This document shows positions 41,977-50,334 of a stretch of 64,000 nt of DNA, in pieces (within the stretch, counting starts at the first letter, position 1; each line of letters opens with the position of its first letter). The DNA comes from Sphingomonadales bacterium (lineage in GTDB: Bacteria; Pseudomonadota; Alphaproteobacteria; Sphingomonadales; Sphingomonadaceae). The notes beneath the pieces were generated by a model that saw only the letters and a program-made list of their open reading frames with translations, made no database searches and was not told the origin of the DNA. The DNA lies in the NCBI GenBank assembly GCA_017302615.1, contig JAFLDB010000004.1:62001-126000 (forward strand), read 5' to 3'. A program made the position numbers and the translations under genes.

Positions 41977-42834
41977 ATGGAAGTGCTCGCCGAAGGTCTG
42001 GCCTTCCCGGAAGGTCCGGTGGTGATGCAGGACGGCTCGGTCATCGTGGTCGAACTGGCCGGAGGGCGAATCACCCGCTGCTGGAACGGGCGCAAGGAGA
42101 CGGTCTGCATGATCGGCGGCGGCCCCAACGGTGCCGCAATCGGCCCGGACGGCGCGCTCTATGTCTGCAACAATGGCGGGCTGGATCTGGAGAAGTTCCA
42201 GAACGCCAGAGGATCCGGCTGCGAAGGGCGGGTCGAGCGGGTAGACTTGGCCACCGGCAAATTCGAACGGGTCTATGACTCGTGCGACGGGATCGCTCTC
42301 GAAGCCCCCAACGACATGGTGTTCGATGCGGACGGACGCCTGTGGTTCACCGATCTGGGCAAGAGCCATGACGGCATTCGCACCGCCAGCGGATTGTTCA
42401 CCTGCCTGCCCGATGGCTCCTCGATCACCGCCATCAACCGCCACGCCTCGGGCTACAACGGGATCGGCCTGTCGCCCGATGGCAACACGGTCTATTGCGC
42501 CGATACCCATCAGGCCCGGCTCTACCGTTATGCCCGCCAGGTCGAGGCGCAGCGACCCGAATGGGTGGCGACCGCGCCGGGCCCGGTGGGGTTTGACAGC
42601 CTCGCCGTGACGGCGGCAGGCAATGTCTGCGTAGCCACCCTGTTCGAAGGCGGGATCACGACCGTCACCCCCGGCGGCCAGACGTCGAGGCGCGACTTCG
42701 ACGATGTCTATGTCACCAACATCGCCTTCGGCGGAGCGGACATGCAGGATGCCTTCATTACCCTCTCGAGCAAGGGCCTGCTGGTCAAAGTCCGTTGGGA
42801 CGAGCCCGGCCTGAGGCTGAACTTCAATGGCTGA
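41977..42834 (+). CDS. SMP-30/gluconolactonase family lactonase
   Basis: A 285-residue six-bladed beta-propeller of the SMP-30/gluconolactonase/LRE group. Metal-site features are the Glu of LAFPEGPVV near residue 12, APNDMVFDADG (Asn near residue 111) and a later SGYNGIGLSPDG. These enzymes hydrolyse lactones using one divalent metal. ATG 41977 follows AGGAGAGGG. It heads a seven-gene rightward operon that includes a kinase/ACAD pair. That pairing suggests opening of a gamma-lactone-like intermediate to a hydroxy acid. No signal peptide, so cytoplasmic. Confidence 0.85.
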   Translation: MEVLAEGLAFPEGPVVMQDGSVIVVELAGGRITRCWNGRKETVCMIGGGPNGAAIGPDGALYVCNNGGLDLEKFQNARGSGCEGRVERVDLATGKFERVYDSCDGIALEAPNDMVFDADGRLWFTDLGKSHDGIRTASGLFTCLPDGSSITAINRHASGYNGIGLSPDGNTVYCADTHQARLYRYARQVEAQRPEWVATAPGPVGFDSLAVTAAGNVCVATLFEGGITTVTPGGQTSRRDFDDVYVTNIAFGGADMQDAFITLSSKGLLVKVRWDEPGLRLNFNG

Positions 42835-43252
42835 TCCGGCGTCAGACCGCGATGCGATACGCCACCTGCTGGCAACCTATACCTACAACGGCGATCGCGG
42901 CCGGATTGCCGAACTGGCCGCCTGCTTCGCCGCCGATGGCGTACTGGAATTTCCGGGCGCGACCGCCACAGGACCGGATGCGATCGCGGCTGCCCTGTCG
43001 ACCGGCGGCACAGCCGATCCGCGCCGAACTTTCGTGCGCCACCACACTACCAATCCACTGATTGAAGTGAACGGGGATACTGCCACCGCCCGCAGCTACT
43101 TCTCGGTCTGGTCGAACCATGGCCCGGATCACGCCGGGACCTATTCCGACCAACTGATCCGAACGGTTGACGGCTGGCGCTTTGCCCACCGGCTGGTGCG
43201 GATCGACTGGCAGGCCGATGCCAGCCTGTTCCGGCGGATGGTGACGCGGTGA
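42827..43252 (+). CDS. SnoaL-like (NTF2-fold) protein
   Basis: A 141-residue cone-fold protein of the SnoaL_4/NTF2 type: DRDAIRHLLATYTYNGDRG at the N-terminus, the strand FVRHHTTNPLIEV, ATARSYFSVWSN and a final DGWRFAHRLVRIDW. Such proteins are isomerases, hydratases, dehydratases or binding subunits, including ketosteroid-isomerase relatives. The start overlaps the lactonase stop by 8 bases and the stop overlaps the kinase GTG start by 4. A double-bond isomerase or dehydratase step in the same sub-pathway is plausible. Confidence 0.8.
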   Translation: MADPASDRDAIRHLLATYTYNGDRGRIAELAACFAADGVLEFPGATATGPDAIAAALSTGGTADPRRTFVRHHTTNPLIEVNGDTATARSYFSVWSNHGPDHAGTYSDQLIRTVDGWRFAHRLVRIDWQADASLFRRMVTR

Positions 43253-44313
43253 CCGTTCCAGTCGAGTTGGCCGATCCCGGACGGCTCGCCGGATGGCTCG
43301 ATGTGCATGTCCCCCAGTTCGGCAATGGTCCCCTGCGGATCGAGCAGCTCCATGGCGGCACATCGAATGTGATCCTGACGCTCAATCGCGGCGGGCCGGA
43401 CATGGTGCTGCGGCGCCCGCCCGCCGTTCCCCCGCCGGGGTCTGACAAGGGCGTTCTGCGCGAGGCACGGGTGCTGACCGCTCTTAACGGCACCCCGGTA
43501 CCGCACCCGCACTGCTTCGCCTCCTGCGCTGACCCGGACGTGATCGGTGCGCCGTTCTATGTGATGGAGCGCGTCGCGGGCTGGGCGGCCGAACTTCGTG
43601 ACGAGCGGATCCATCACCGCGCGCCGTTCGATCGCGCGCCCAGTGAATACGGCATTGCCTATGCCATGGTGGACGGGCTGGTCGCTCTCGCCAATGTCGA
43701 TTACCGCGCGGTCGGCCTCGAAGGCTTTGGCAAGCCGGACAATTTCCTCGAACGGCAGGTCGATCGCTGGGAAAGCCAGATCCGCTCCTACCCGGAACTC
43801 TACGGCTCGGCCTGGCGGGAACTGCCCGGCTTCGCCTATGCGCGAGACTGGCTGCGCGCAAATGTTCCCGACGATTTTCGGGCCGGGATCATCCACGGCG
43901 ATGTCGGTACGCCCAATGCCCTGTTTGCTTTCGACCGGCCCGCCCGGCTCACCGCCCTGATCGACTGGGAGCTTTCGACCATCGGCGATCCGCTGATCGA
44001 CCTGGCCTGGTTTACCGGCCGCCTGCGTGACGAGGAAAAGCCGGACGAGATCGGCGAGGCGACGCTTTACAACCTGGCCAATTTTCCGACCCGGCAGGAG
44101 CTGGCACACTATTATGCCGCCGGCACCGGGCGGGATCTCTCCAACTTCGAGTATTACTGCGTGCTGGCCGCCTACAAGAGCGGCTGCATCCTGGAATACA
44201 AGGTGGCGCAGAGCTCGGCAGGGATCCTGCCGGCAGCCACTGGCATCTTTTTCGACAAGCTGGTCCGAGCCGCATTCGCGCGGGCCGAAGCGCTGGCCCG
44301 CAAGGCCGGCTGA
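43249..44313 (+). CDS. APH-family kinase, ACAD10/11 kinase-domain type
   Basis: A 354-residue aminoglycoside-phosphotransferase-fold kinase. The catalytic loop is IIHGDVGTPN (His216-Gly-Asp to Asn223), the metal loop is LIDWEL (Asp239), followed by GDPLIDLAW. GTG 43249 overlaps the SnoaL-like stop. The next gene, 11 bases on, is an ACAD with ACAD10/11 hallmarks, so the two together are the bacterial split version of the human ACAD11 kinase-dehydrogenase. In that system the kinase phosphorylates a 4-hydroxyacyl-CoA and the ACAD eliminates phosphate, giving a product that can be beta-oxidised. A small-molecule hydroxyacyl-CoA kinase is more likely than an antibiotic-resistance enzyme. Confidence 0.85.
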   Translation: MTVPVELADPGRLAGWLDVHVPQFGNGPLRIEQLHGGTSNVILTLNRGGPDMVLRRPPAVPPPGSDKGVLREARVLTALNGTPVPHPHCFASCADPDVIGAPFYVMERVAGWAAELRDERIHHRAPFDRAPSEYGIAYAMVDGLVALANVDYRAVGLEGFGKPDNFLERQVDRWESQIRSYPELYGSAWRELPGFAYARDWLRANVPDDFRAGIIHGDVGTPNALFAFDRPARLTALIDWELSTIGDPLIDLAWFTGRLRDEEKPDEIGEATLYNLANFPTRQELAHYYAAGTGRDLSNFEYYCVLAAYKSGCILEYKVAQSSAGILPAATGIFFDKLVRAAFARAEALARKAG

Positions 44314-44324
44314 GGAGAGCGATC

Positions 44325-45605
44325 ATGTGGCAGTTCCAGACCGACCCCGAAGTGCAGGAGCAGCTCGACTGGATGCTCGACTTCGTCAAACGCGAGGTCG
44401 AACCGCTGGACTTCCGATTTCCCGGCCACGGTGCGCCCTACGATGTCGCCAACGCCGAAAGCCGCGCCGCCATCCGACCGCTACAGGCAGAGGTCAGAAA
44501 GCGTGGCCTGTGGGCCTGCCATCTGGGCGCGCATCTGGACGGGCCGGGCTACGGCCAGTTGCGCCTCGCGCTGATGAACGAAGTGCTCGGCCGGTCCTAT
44601 TGGGCACCGACAGTCTTCGGCACGGCGGCACCCGATACCGGCAATGCCGAGATTCTCGCCATGTTCGGAACCGAAGATCAGAAGGCTCAGTACCTGAAGC
44701 CGCTGATGGACGGCGAGATCGTCTCGTGCTTCTCGATGACCGAGCCGCAAGCCGGGGCCGATCCCAAGGAATTCATTTGCCGTGCCTGGCAGGAGGGCGA
44801 TGAATGGGTGATCGAAGGGGAGAAGTGGTTTTCCTCCAACGCCCGTTTTGCGGCTTTCCTGATCGTCATGGCCGTGACCAACCCCGACAACCCGCCGCAT
44901 GGCAGGATGTCGATGTTCATTGTTCCGACCGACACGCCGGGGGTGGAAATCCTGCGTAACGTCAAGACGCTGGGCGATAGCCACCATATCGACGAAGGAA
45001 CCCACGCCTACATCCGCTATAACCGCGTGCGCGTTCCCCTCGATGCCATGCTGGGCCAGCCGGGCGAGGGCTTCAAGGTCGCTCAGGCCCGGCTTGGTGG
45101 CGGTCGCGTTCACCATGCCATGCGCACAGTCGGCAAGTGCCAGCGCGCGCTGGACATGATGGTCGAACGCGCCAATTCGCGCCGCACGCAAGGCCGCATG
45201 CTGGCAGAGCACCAGTTCGTGCAGGGAATGATTGCCGACAGCTGGATCGAACTCGAACAGTACCGCCTGCTGGTACTCAAGACTGCATGGACGATCGACG
45301 AGGTCGAGGCCGGACGTTCTCCACCAATCGCTCCGCGGACACTAATCGCGATGTGCAAGGTGCAGATGGCACGCGTCTATCACGACATCATCCAGCGGGC
45401 GATCCACCTCCACGGCAGCCTTGGGGTGACGCTGGAACTGCCCCTGGCCGAGTGGTGGGCCGGAGTGCCAAGCCTGGCCCTGGCCGACGGCCCGACCGAG
45501 GTTCACAAGGCCCAGGTCGCCAAGGCTCTGCTCAAGCGCGCACCGGAAGCACCCGGTCTGTTTCCCAGCGAACACATTCCAACCCGCATGGCAGGAACAC
45601 GCTGA
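44325..45605 (+). CDS. Acyl-CoA dehydrogenase, ACAD10/11 type
   Basis: A 426-residue ACAD. Motifs: DTGNAEILAMFGTEDQKAQY, then CFSMTEPQAGADPKEFICRA (FAD and substrate loop), WVIEGEKWFSS, and RLGGGRVHHAMRTVGKCQRA, which resembles the distinctive HH-x-MR segment of ACAD10/11. ATG 44325 follows GGAGAG. Co-transcribed with the kinase before it and coupled by TGATG to the SDR after it. It probably acts on a phosphorylated or hydroxylated acyl-CoA handed on by the kinase, converting a 4-hydroxyacyl-CoA towards a 3-hydroxyacyl-CoA. Confidence 0.88.
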   Translation: MWQFQTDPEVQEQLDWMLDFVKREVEPLDFRFPGHGAPYDVANAESRAAIRPLQAEVRKRGLWACHLGAHLDGPGYGQLRLALMNEVLGRSYWAPTVFGTAAPDTGNAEILAMFGTEDQKAQYLKPLMDGEIVSCFSMTEPQAGADPKEFICRAWQEGDEWVIEGEKWFSSNARFAAFLIVMAVTNPDNPPHGRMSMFIVPTDTPGVEILRNVKTLGDSHHIDEGTHAYIRYNRVRVPLDAMLGQPGEGFKVAQARLGGGRVHHAMRTVGKCQRALDMMVERANSRRTQGRMLAEHQFVQGMIADSWIELEQYRLLVLKTAWTIDEVEAGRSPPIAPRTLIAMCKVQMARVYHDIIQRAIHLHGSLGVTLELPLAEWWAGVPSLALADGPTEVHKAQVAKALLKRAPEAPGLFPSEHIPTRMAGTR

Positions 45606-46345
45606 TGGATCCGTTGTTCGATTTCACCGACCAGGTCGTGCTGGTTACCGGCGGAAGCCGCGGGCTGGGTTACCGCATGGTCAAGGCTTTTGCCGAGCGC
45701 GGCGCGGACGTCATCATCGCCAGCCGCAAGCTGGAGAACTGCGAAGCCGTGGCCGAAGAGTGCCGCGCACTGGGCCGCCGCGCGCTGCCCTTCGCGATGC
45801 ACGCCGGCCGCTGGGCCGATTGCGATGCGCTGGTGGAAGCCGCGTACCGCGAATTCGGCCGAATAGACGTGCTGATAAACAACGCGGGGATGAGCCCGCC
45901 CTGCCCCAGTCATGAAATGCCGGAAAGCCTGTTCGATTCGGTGCTCAACCTCAACTTCAAGGGCCCTTTCCGCCTCGCCAGCCAGGTCGGTTACCGGATG
46001 AGCCAGGGCTCCGGCGGATGCATCATCAACATCAGCTCCACCGGGGCCCTGATGGCCTTGCCGAACGTGGTTCCCTATGGCGCGGCCAAGGCAGCGCTCA
46101 ATGCGATGACTGTCTCGCTGAGCCGCGAATACGCGCCCAAGGTCCGGGTCAACACGATCAGCCCCGGCCCGTTCCTGACCGATATTGCCGAGGCCTGGGA
46201 TCCCGCCAAGCGCGAAAGGCAACCGGTTGCCTTGGGCCGCCCCGGCCATCCTGAGGAAATCGTCACCGCCGCCTTGATGCTGGCCAGCCCGGCCAGTTCC
46301 TATACAACCGGGGCCTTGCTGAGGGTCGATGGAGGACAGCGATGA
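45605..46345 (+). CDS. SDR-family dehydrogenase
   Basis: A 246-residue SDR with VVLVTGGSRGLGYRMVKAF, IASRKLENC after strand 2 (Ser-Arg, NADP-leaning), LINNAGMS, ISSTGA and VPYGAAK as Y-x3-K. ATG 45605 overlaps the ACAD stop (TGATG). In the proposed lactone/4-hydroxyacyl route it would be the 3-hydroxyacyl-CoA dehydrogenase acting after the kinase and ACAD. Substrate unproven. Confidence 0.87.
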   Translation: MDPLFDFTDQVVLVTGGSRGLGYRMVKAFAERGADVIIASRKLENCEAVAEECRALGRRALPFAMHAGRWADCDALVEAAYREFGRIDVLINNAGMSPPCPSHEMPESLFDSVLNLNFKGPFRLASQVGYRMSQGSGGCIINISSTGALMALPNVVPYGAAKAALNAMTVSLSREYAPKVRVNTISPGPFLTDIAEAWDPAKRERQPVALGRPGHPEEIVTAALMLASPASSYTTGALLRVDGGQR

Positions 46346-47085
46346 GCGGAGCCATGGTGCGGTTAGAGCGGGATGGCGCGATTGCGACGCTCACCCTCAA
46401 CCGCCCGGACAAGCGCAATGCGCTCAATCTGGCGCTTTGGGGGGAGCTGGACGCGCATCTGACAGCGATCGAAGCCGCGGGCGAAGAAGTTGCCGTGGTG
46501 ATCCTGCGTGCGGCCGGGTCAGTGTTTTGTGCCGGCAACGATCTGAAGGAACGCGGCGCGAAGGCGCCTCGACCCAACTATCAGGCCGGGATCGTCACCC
46601 GTCTGGCGCAGTTGCGACAACCGGTGATCGTAGCGGTCCAGGGCGGATGCTTTACCGGCGGCCTGGAACTGGCCCTGGCCGGGGACATCATTGTCGCGGC
46701 GGAAAGTGCCAGCTTTGCCGATACCCACGGCAAATTCGCACTGGTCCCCGCCTGGGGCATGAGCCAGCGCCTGCCGCGCCGGGTCGGACAGTGGAAGGCC
46801 CGCGAGATGAGCTTTACCGGCCTGCCGGTATCAGGCGCAGAAGCGGCGCGGATCGGCCTGGCCAACCATTGCGTGCCTGATGCGGCGCTGGATGCGAAAG
46901 TGGCTGAACTTGCCGCAGCTATCGCCGCGCAGAGCCGCCATAGCGTTTTTGCCTACAAGCGGCTCTACGCCGAGCAGGCCGACCTGCCGCTTCGGGCCGG
47001 CCTTGCGCACGAAGTTTTTGCCTCGGCCGGCGTTGGCCCGGACTTCGCCGAGCGGGTCGCGGCGCAGTTTGGAGGAAAGGGTTGA
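46342..47085 (+). CDS. Enoyl-CoA hydratase/isomerase family protein
   Basis: A 247-residue crotonase of normal order. The oxyanion-hole segment is FCAGNDLKERG and the second is GGCFTGGLELALAGD with a Glu at the first catalytic site. The second glutamate position is changed: the region reads SFADTHGKFALVPAWG. Loss of one Glu suggests an isomerase, hydrolase or other crotonase reaction rather than simple hydration. ATGA overlap with the SDR upstream, and its stop overlaps the start of the quinone oxidoreductase. Confidence 0.87.
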   Translation: MSGAMVRLERDGAIATLTLNRPDKRNALNLALWGELDAHLTAIEAAGEEVAVVILRAAGSVFCAGNDLKERGAKAPRPNYQAGIVTRLAQLRQPVIVAVQGGCFTGGLELALAGDIIVAAESASFADTHGKFALVPAWGMSQRLPRRVGQWKAREMSFTGLPVSGAEAARIGLANHCVPDAALDAKVAELAAAIAAQSRHSVFAYKRLYAEQADLPLRAGLAHEVFASAGVGPDFAERVAAQFGGKG

Positions 47086-48065
47086 TGCCCCGTGCGGTAA
47101 TCGCTGATGTCTTTGGTCCACCTGACGCATACGAATTGCGGGATCTGCCTGCCGCGCCGCTGAGCGCTGGCCAGGTCAGGGTGGCTATCAAGGCTGCCGG
47201 GATCAGCTATGTCGATGTGCTGACCGCGGAGGGGCGCTATCAGGTTAAACCACCCCTGCCGTTCGTACCCGGGAGCGAGGCCGCTGGCATTGTTACCGAA
47301 CTCGGTGAAGGAGCCGACGGACTGCGCATCGGCCAGCGTGTTTCGGTCAGCGGCTGGGGCGGACTGTTCGCCGAAGAAGCCGTGCTGCCACAGCGGATGG
47401 TGCGCGCCCTGCCGGACGGGATGGACCTGATCGAAGCCGCTGTTTTTCCGGTCAGTTATGCGACGGCTTGGCATGCCTTGGTCGATCGCGGCCAGTTGCG
47501 GGCAGGCGAAACGCTGCTGGTGCTGGGCGCAGGCGGTGCGACCGGATATGCGGCTGTGCAGGTTGGCAGGCACCTTGGCGCGCGGGTGATCGCTTCTGCA
47601 TCAAGCGAGTCCAAGCGGGCGCTGGCGCTTGCCGGCGGAGCCGATGCAGCGGTCGATGCCCGGGCGGAGGACTGGCGTGACCAGATCAAGACCGCGAATG
47701 GGGGCAGGCCGGTCGATGTCGTGTTCGATCCCGTCGGCGGGGACGCGACCGATCCGGCCTTCCGGTGCCTGGGCTGGGGCGGACGGCACCTTGTGATCGG
47801 TTTTCCCGGCGGGATCGCCGCCTTGCGCACCAACCTGCCGCTGCTGAAAGGGGCCAGTCTGGTCGGCGTCGACATCCGTCAGTTCGGCGAACTTGAACCG
47901 GAGCGGGCCGAAGCGAACCGGGGGGAAATCTTCCGATTGGCGGCGGCCGGCGTACTGAAACCGGCGATTGCCAAAGCCTATCCACTCGAACAGTTTCGCG
48001 CCGCCATGTCCGATGCGGCAGCAGGGCAGAGTGCCGGGCGGATCGTGCTGACCGCGGGAAGCTAA
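47085..48065 (+). CDS. Quinone oxidoreductase-like MDR protein
   Basis: A 326-residue zinc-independent medium-chain dehydrogenase/reductase: an N-terminal GroES-like domain (VFGPPDAYELRDLPAAPLSA, GSEAAGIVTELGEGADGLRI) and a Rossmann domain with LVLGAGGATGYAAVQVGRHL and the NADPH-type ASSESKR. ATG 47085 follows GGAGGAAAGG. Family members reduce quinones or enoyl-CoA/enone double bonds with NADPH. As the last gene of the lactonase-kinase-ACAD operon it may reduce an alpha,beta-unsaturated intermediate. Its stop overlaps the convergent nitronate monooxygenase gene by 4 bases. Confidence 0.88.
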   Translation: MPRAVIADVFGPPDAYELRDLPAAPLSAGQVRVAIKAAGISYVDVLTAEGRYQVKPPLPFVPGSEAAGIVTELGEGADGLRIGQRVSVSGWGGLFAEEAVLPQRMVRALPDGMDLIEAAVFPVSYATAWHALVDRGQLRAGETLLVLGAGGATGYAAVQVGRHLGARVIASASSESKRALALAGGADAAVDARAEDWRDQIKTANGGRPVDVVFDPVGGDATDPAFRCLGWGGRHLVIGFPGGIAALRTNLPLLKGASLVGVDIRQFGELEPERAEANRGEIFRLAAAGVLKPAIAKAYPLEQFRAAMSDAAAGQSAGRIVLTAGS

Positions 48066-48991
48066 ACCCAGTCCGCCTCAATCCCTGCCAGTCGCTCACG
48101 CCAGCCCGGATACCCTCCAAGCTGTTCCCACGCGACCGAGAAGCCCGCAACCAGGTCGGCGACCGGTCCTTCCTCGTCGATCAGGCCGACGCTCTGCCCG
48201 GCGCTGAAAATGTCGCGCCAGGCTTGCACACCTTCCGGCATGGGAATCCGGTGGTCCGGCAGACTGGCCGGATTCAGACCGACCGCCTCCAGCGAATCCG
48301 CGATCCAGTTGGCCACTACCCCGTTCATGGCCGCAGACGGCACGATCCGGTCCATTCCGGCCGAAACGATCAAGTCACGGTGTGCCTGTCGCACCCCGCT
48401 TTCCGGCGTCGCGATGAAGCGGGTGCCCATGCAGGCCAGATCCGCACCCAGCGCCAGTGCGCCGCGCATTCCCCTTGCATCGGCGATCCCGCCCGCAACA
48501 ATCAGCAGGCCGTCCCACATTCTCCTGACTGCCGGCACGAATGCAAAGGGGGTCAGCAGGCCGGTGTGGCCACCCGCCCCGGCGCAGGTCAGCATGAGGC
48601 CATCAACCCCGGCGGCCAGGGCCTTTTCGGCATGGCGCAAAGTGGTCACATCCTGGATCACCCGGCCGCCCCAGCCGTGGACCCGCTCGACCATCGGGGT
48701 CGGATCGCCGATGCTGGACAGGACCAGTGGGACGCGGGCTTTCTCAAGCAGGGTCAGGCGATCCTGCCAGGCCGGATCGCTGGCCATCCGCGCCGACAGA
48801 TTGACGATTGGCGGGGCCCGGCCGGGAGCTTCCAGCACTGCCAGATAGTCGGATAGTTCGGCTTCGCTGGTGGCCGCTCCGCCCTGCCAGCCGGCCACGA
48901 CACCGGCATCGACGCAGGCTCTTGCCAGAGCAGGAGATGAAGCGAAGCTCATCGGGGCGCACATCAGGGGAAGTTCAAGTCGTTCAAACAT
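48062..48991 (-). CDS. Nitronate monooxygenase/enoyl-reductase-like FMN protein
   Basis: A 309-residue FMN-dependent TIM-barrel protein of the 2-nitropropane dioxygenase family. The phosphate-binding segments are AGAGGHTGLLTPFAFVPAV and AGGIADARGMRGALALGADL, followed by MGTRFIATPES. ATG 48991 overlaps the stop of the WS/DGAT gene (TGATG). In CoA-catabolic clusters such proteins are often misnamed nitronate monooxygenases and may instead be oxidases or reductases of unsaturated acyl-CoAs. No nitro compound is implied by the context. Confidence 0.82.
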   Translation of the reverse strand: MFERLELPLMCAPMSFASSPALARACVDAGVVAGWQGGAATSEAELSDYLAVLEAPGRAPPIVNLSARMASDPAWQDRLTLLEKARVPLVLSSIGDPTPMVERVHGWGGRVIQDVTTLRHAEKALAAGVDGLMLTCAGAGGHTGLLTPFAFVPAVRRMWDGLLIVAGGIADARGMRGALALGADLACMGTRFIATPESGVRQAHRDLIVSAGMDRIVPSAAMNGVVANWIADSLEAVGLNPASLPDHRIPMPEGVQAWRDIFSAGQSVGLIDEEGPVADLVAGFSVAWEQLGGYPGWRERLAGIEADWV

Positions 48992-50334
48992 CACGCCAAT
49001 TCCGCATAGGCCCGCGCCGCCAACCGGAACAGCGCGGCGACCCGGCCAACATCGGCGATCTTTTCCGGGTCGGCAATCACCCCCATGTCGAGATTGGCAC
49101 CGCTGCGCCGCGAGGTGATGTTGAGGAAGCGGCCGGACCCGATGATCGGCACCGGATAGTTGTGGACCTGGCGATAGCCGCACCAGGTCCGCTCGCCAGC
49201 CGGTCCAGGCACATTGGACAGCGTCAGATTGCCCGGCAGGACCCGGCCGCCGCCAGAAGTTCTGTTTGCGAACAAGGCTTTGCGATCGCGGGCGCCATAA
49301 GGCTTTTCCAGCGCGTCAAGCAGCGCCTCGTCAAGGGCAGTACGGTGCATTTCGGTGGCCATGCTGGCCTGGATCGCGCGCAATCGCTCGACCGGATCGG
49401 CGAGGTGGGTGGCGAGGTGCGGGTGCTGGGCGACGATCCGGTTGCCGAAAGCGCCATGTTCGGCCCGGCGGTAGGAGCGGGCCGAGTTGACCACCAGCGG
49501 CGCTTCGGGAAGGTCATCTATTTCAAGCAGATAGTCCCGCAGCGCCCAGCTCGCGCAGGCCAGGAACAGGTCGTTGAGCGTCGCCCCCAGCGCCTTGGCA
49601 GACGCCTTGAACGGTTCGAGCGGCAGGCTGATCGTGGCATAGCTGCGACTGGCCGAGGTCGGGCCGGTCATTTTGAGGACCGGGGTTTCGGCGCGCAGGC
49701 CCTTGTAGGATTCGAGCGCCGCGAGGGCTTCCTTGCGGGCAGCGGATTGGGCATCGCGGGCGGCGGATTCGGCGGAAAACCGCGCTTCCGAGAGGGTACG
49801 CCACTCCCCGACCGCAGGTACTCGGGCATCACACAAGCGTGGCTCAACCGGTACACCGGCGTCACTCAAGCGCTGCAAGACTTCCTGAAAGCCGATTCCG
49901 TCGGCCACGGCATGGTGCATCTTGAAATAGACCGCCCCGGCATCCGGAAAGACATGGGCCATGAACGGCGGGCGCGTCAGGTCGAGCCGGTGGAGATTGA
50001 GCCGCGCCACTTCGGTGAACAGATCGCCCCCGCGCTCTTCCACCACATGCCTGTCCAGATCGGCTGCGGCCACCTCCGCCCAGACCGGACTGTCATGGTC
50101 CTCCGGCGCGTCGATCAGGCGGACCAGCAGCGGTGTGGCGGGCAGGCGCTGCTCCAGCTGGCGGCGGAACCGCGCGGTCAGCCCGGCCCGTTCGCCTTGC
50201 GGCACATCGAGCAGGATCAGCGCGCCGACATGCATCGGCGAGGCGTCGGTCTCGGTCAGGATCATGAAGTGGTCGTCTGGGCGCAGCCGCCGGACACCGG
50301 GAACCAGTTCCAGCGGATCGCCCGTGCCGCTCAT
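48991..50334 (-). CDS. Wax ester synthase/diacylglycerol acyltransferase-like protein
   Basis: A 447-residue WS/DGAT-family acyltransferase with the active-site motif HHAVADG (His140-His141 to Gly146) and the late NLTLSNVPGPAGERTWCGY. It uses acyl-CoA to esterify an alcohol. It lies in an acyl-CoA dehydrogenase/ligase operon and is coupled at both ends (ATGA with the ligase, TGATG with the FMN protein). It may esterify a hydroxylated intermediate for storage or detoxification, or serve as an acyltransfer step of the pathway. Confidence 0.87.
   Translation of the reverse strand: MSGTGDPLELVPGVRRLRPDDHFMILTETDASPMHVGALILLDVPQGERAGLTARFRRQLEQRLPATPLLVRLIDAPEDHDSPVWAEVAAADLDRHVVEERGGDLFTEVARLNLHRLDLTRPPFMAHVFPDAGAVYFKMHHAVADGIGFQEVLQRLSDAGVPVEPRLCDARVPAVGEWRTLSEARFSAESAARDAQSAARKEALAALESYKGLRAETPVLKMTGPTSASRSYATISLPLEPFKASAKALGATLNDLFLACASWALRDYLLEIDDLPEAPLVVNSARSYRRAEHGAFGNRIVAQHPHLATHLADPVERLRAIQASMATEMHRTALDEALLDALEKPYGARDRKALFANRTSGGGRVLPGNLTLSNVPGPAGERTWCGYRQVHNYPVPIIGSGRFLNITSRRSGANLDMGVIADPEKIADVGRVAALFRLAARAYAELA

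Noticed and set aside
43249..44313. APH-type kinases (also 62378-63742) as aminoglycoside resistance genes
   Set aside because: Both are embedded in operons with acyl-CoA dehydrogenases and resemble ACAD10/11 kinase domains.
48062..48991. Nitronate monooxygenase as a sign of nitro-compound degradation
   Set aside because: The family name is often misapplied, and the operon is entirely acyl-CoA metabolism.
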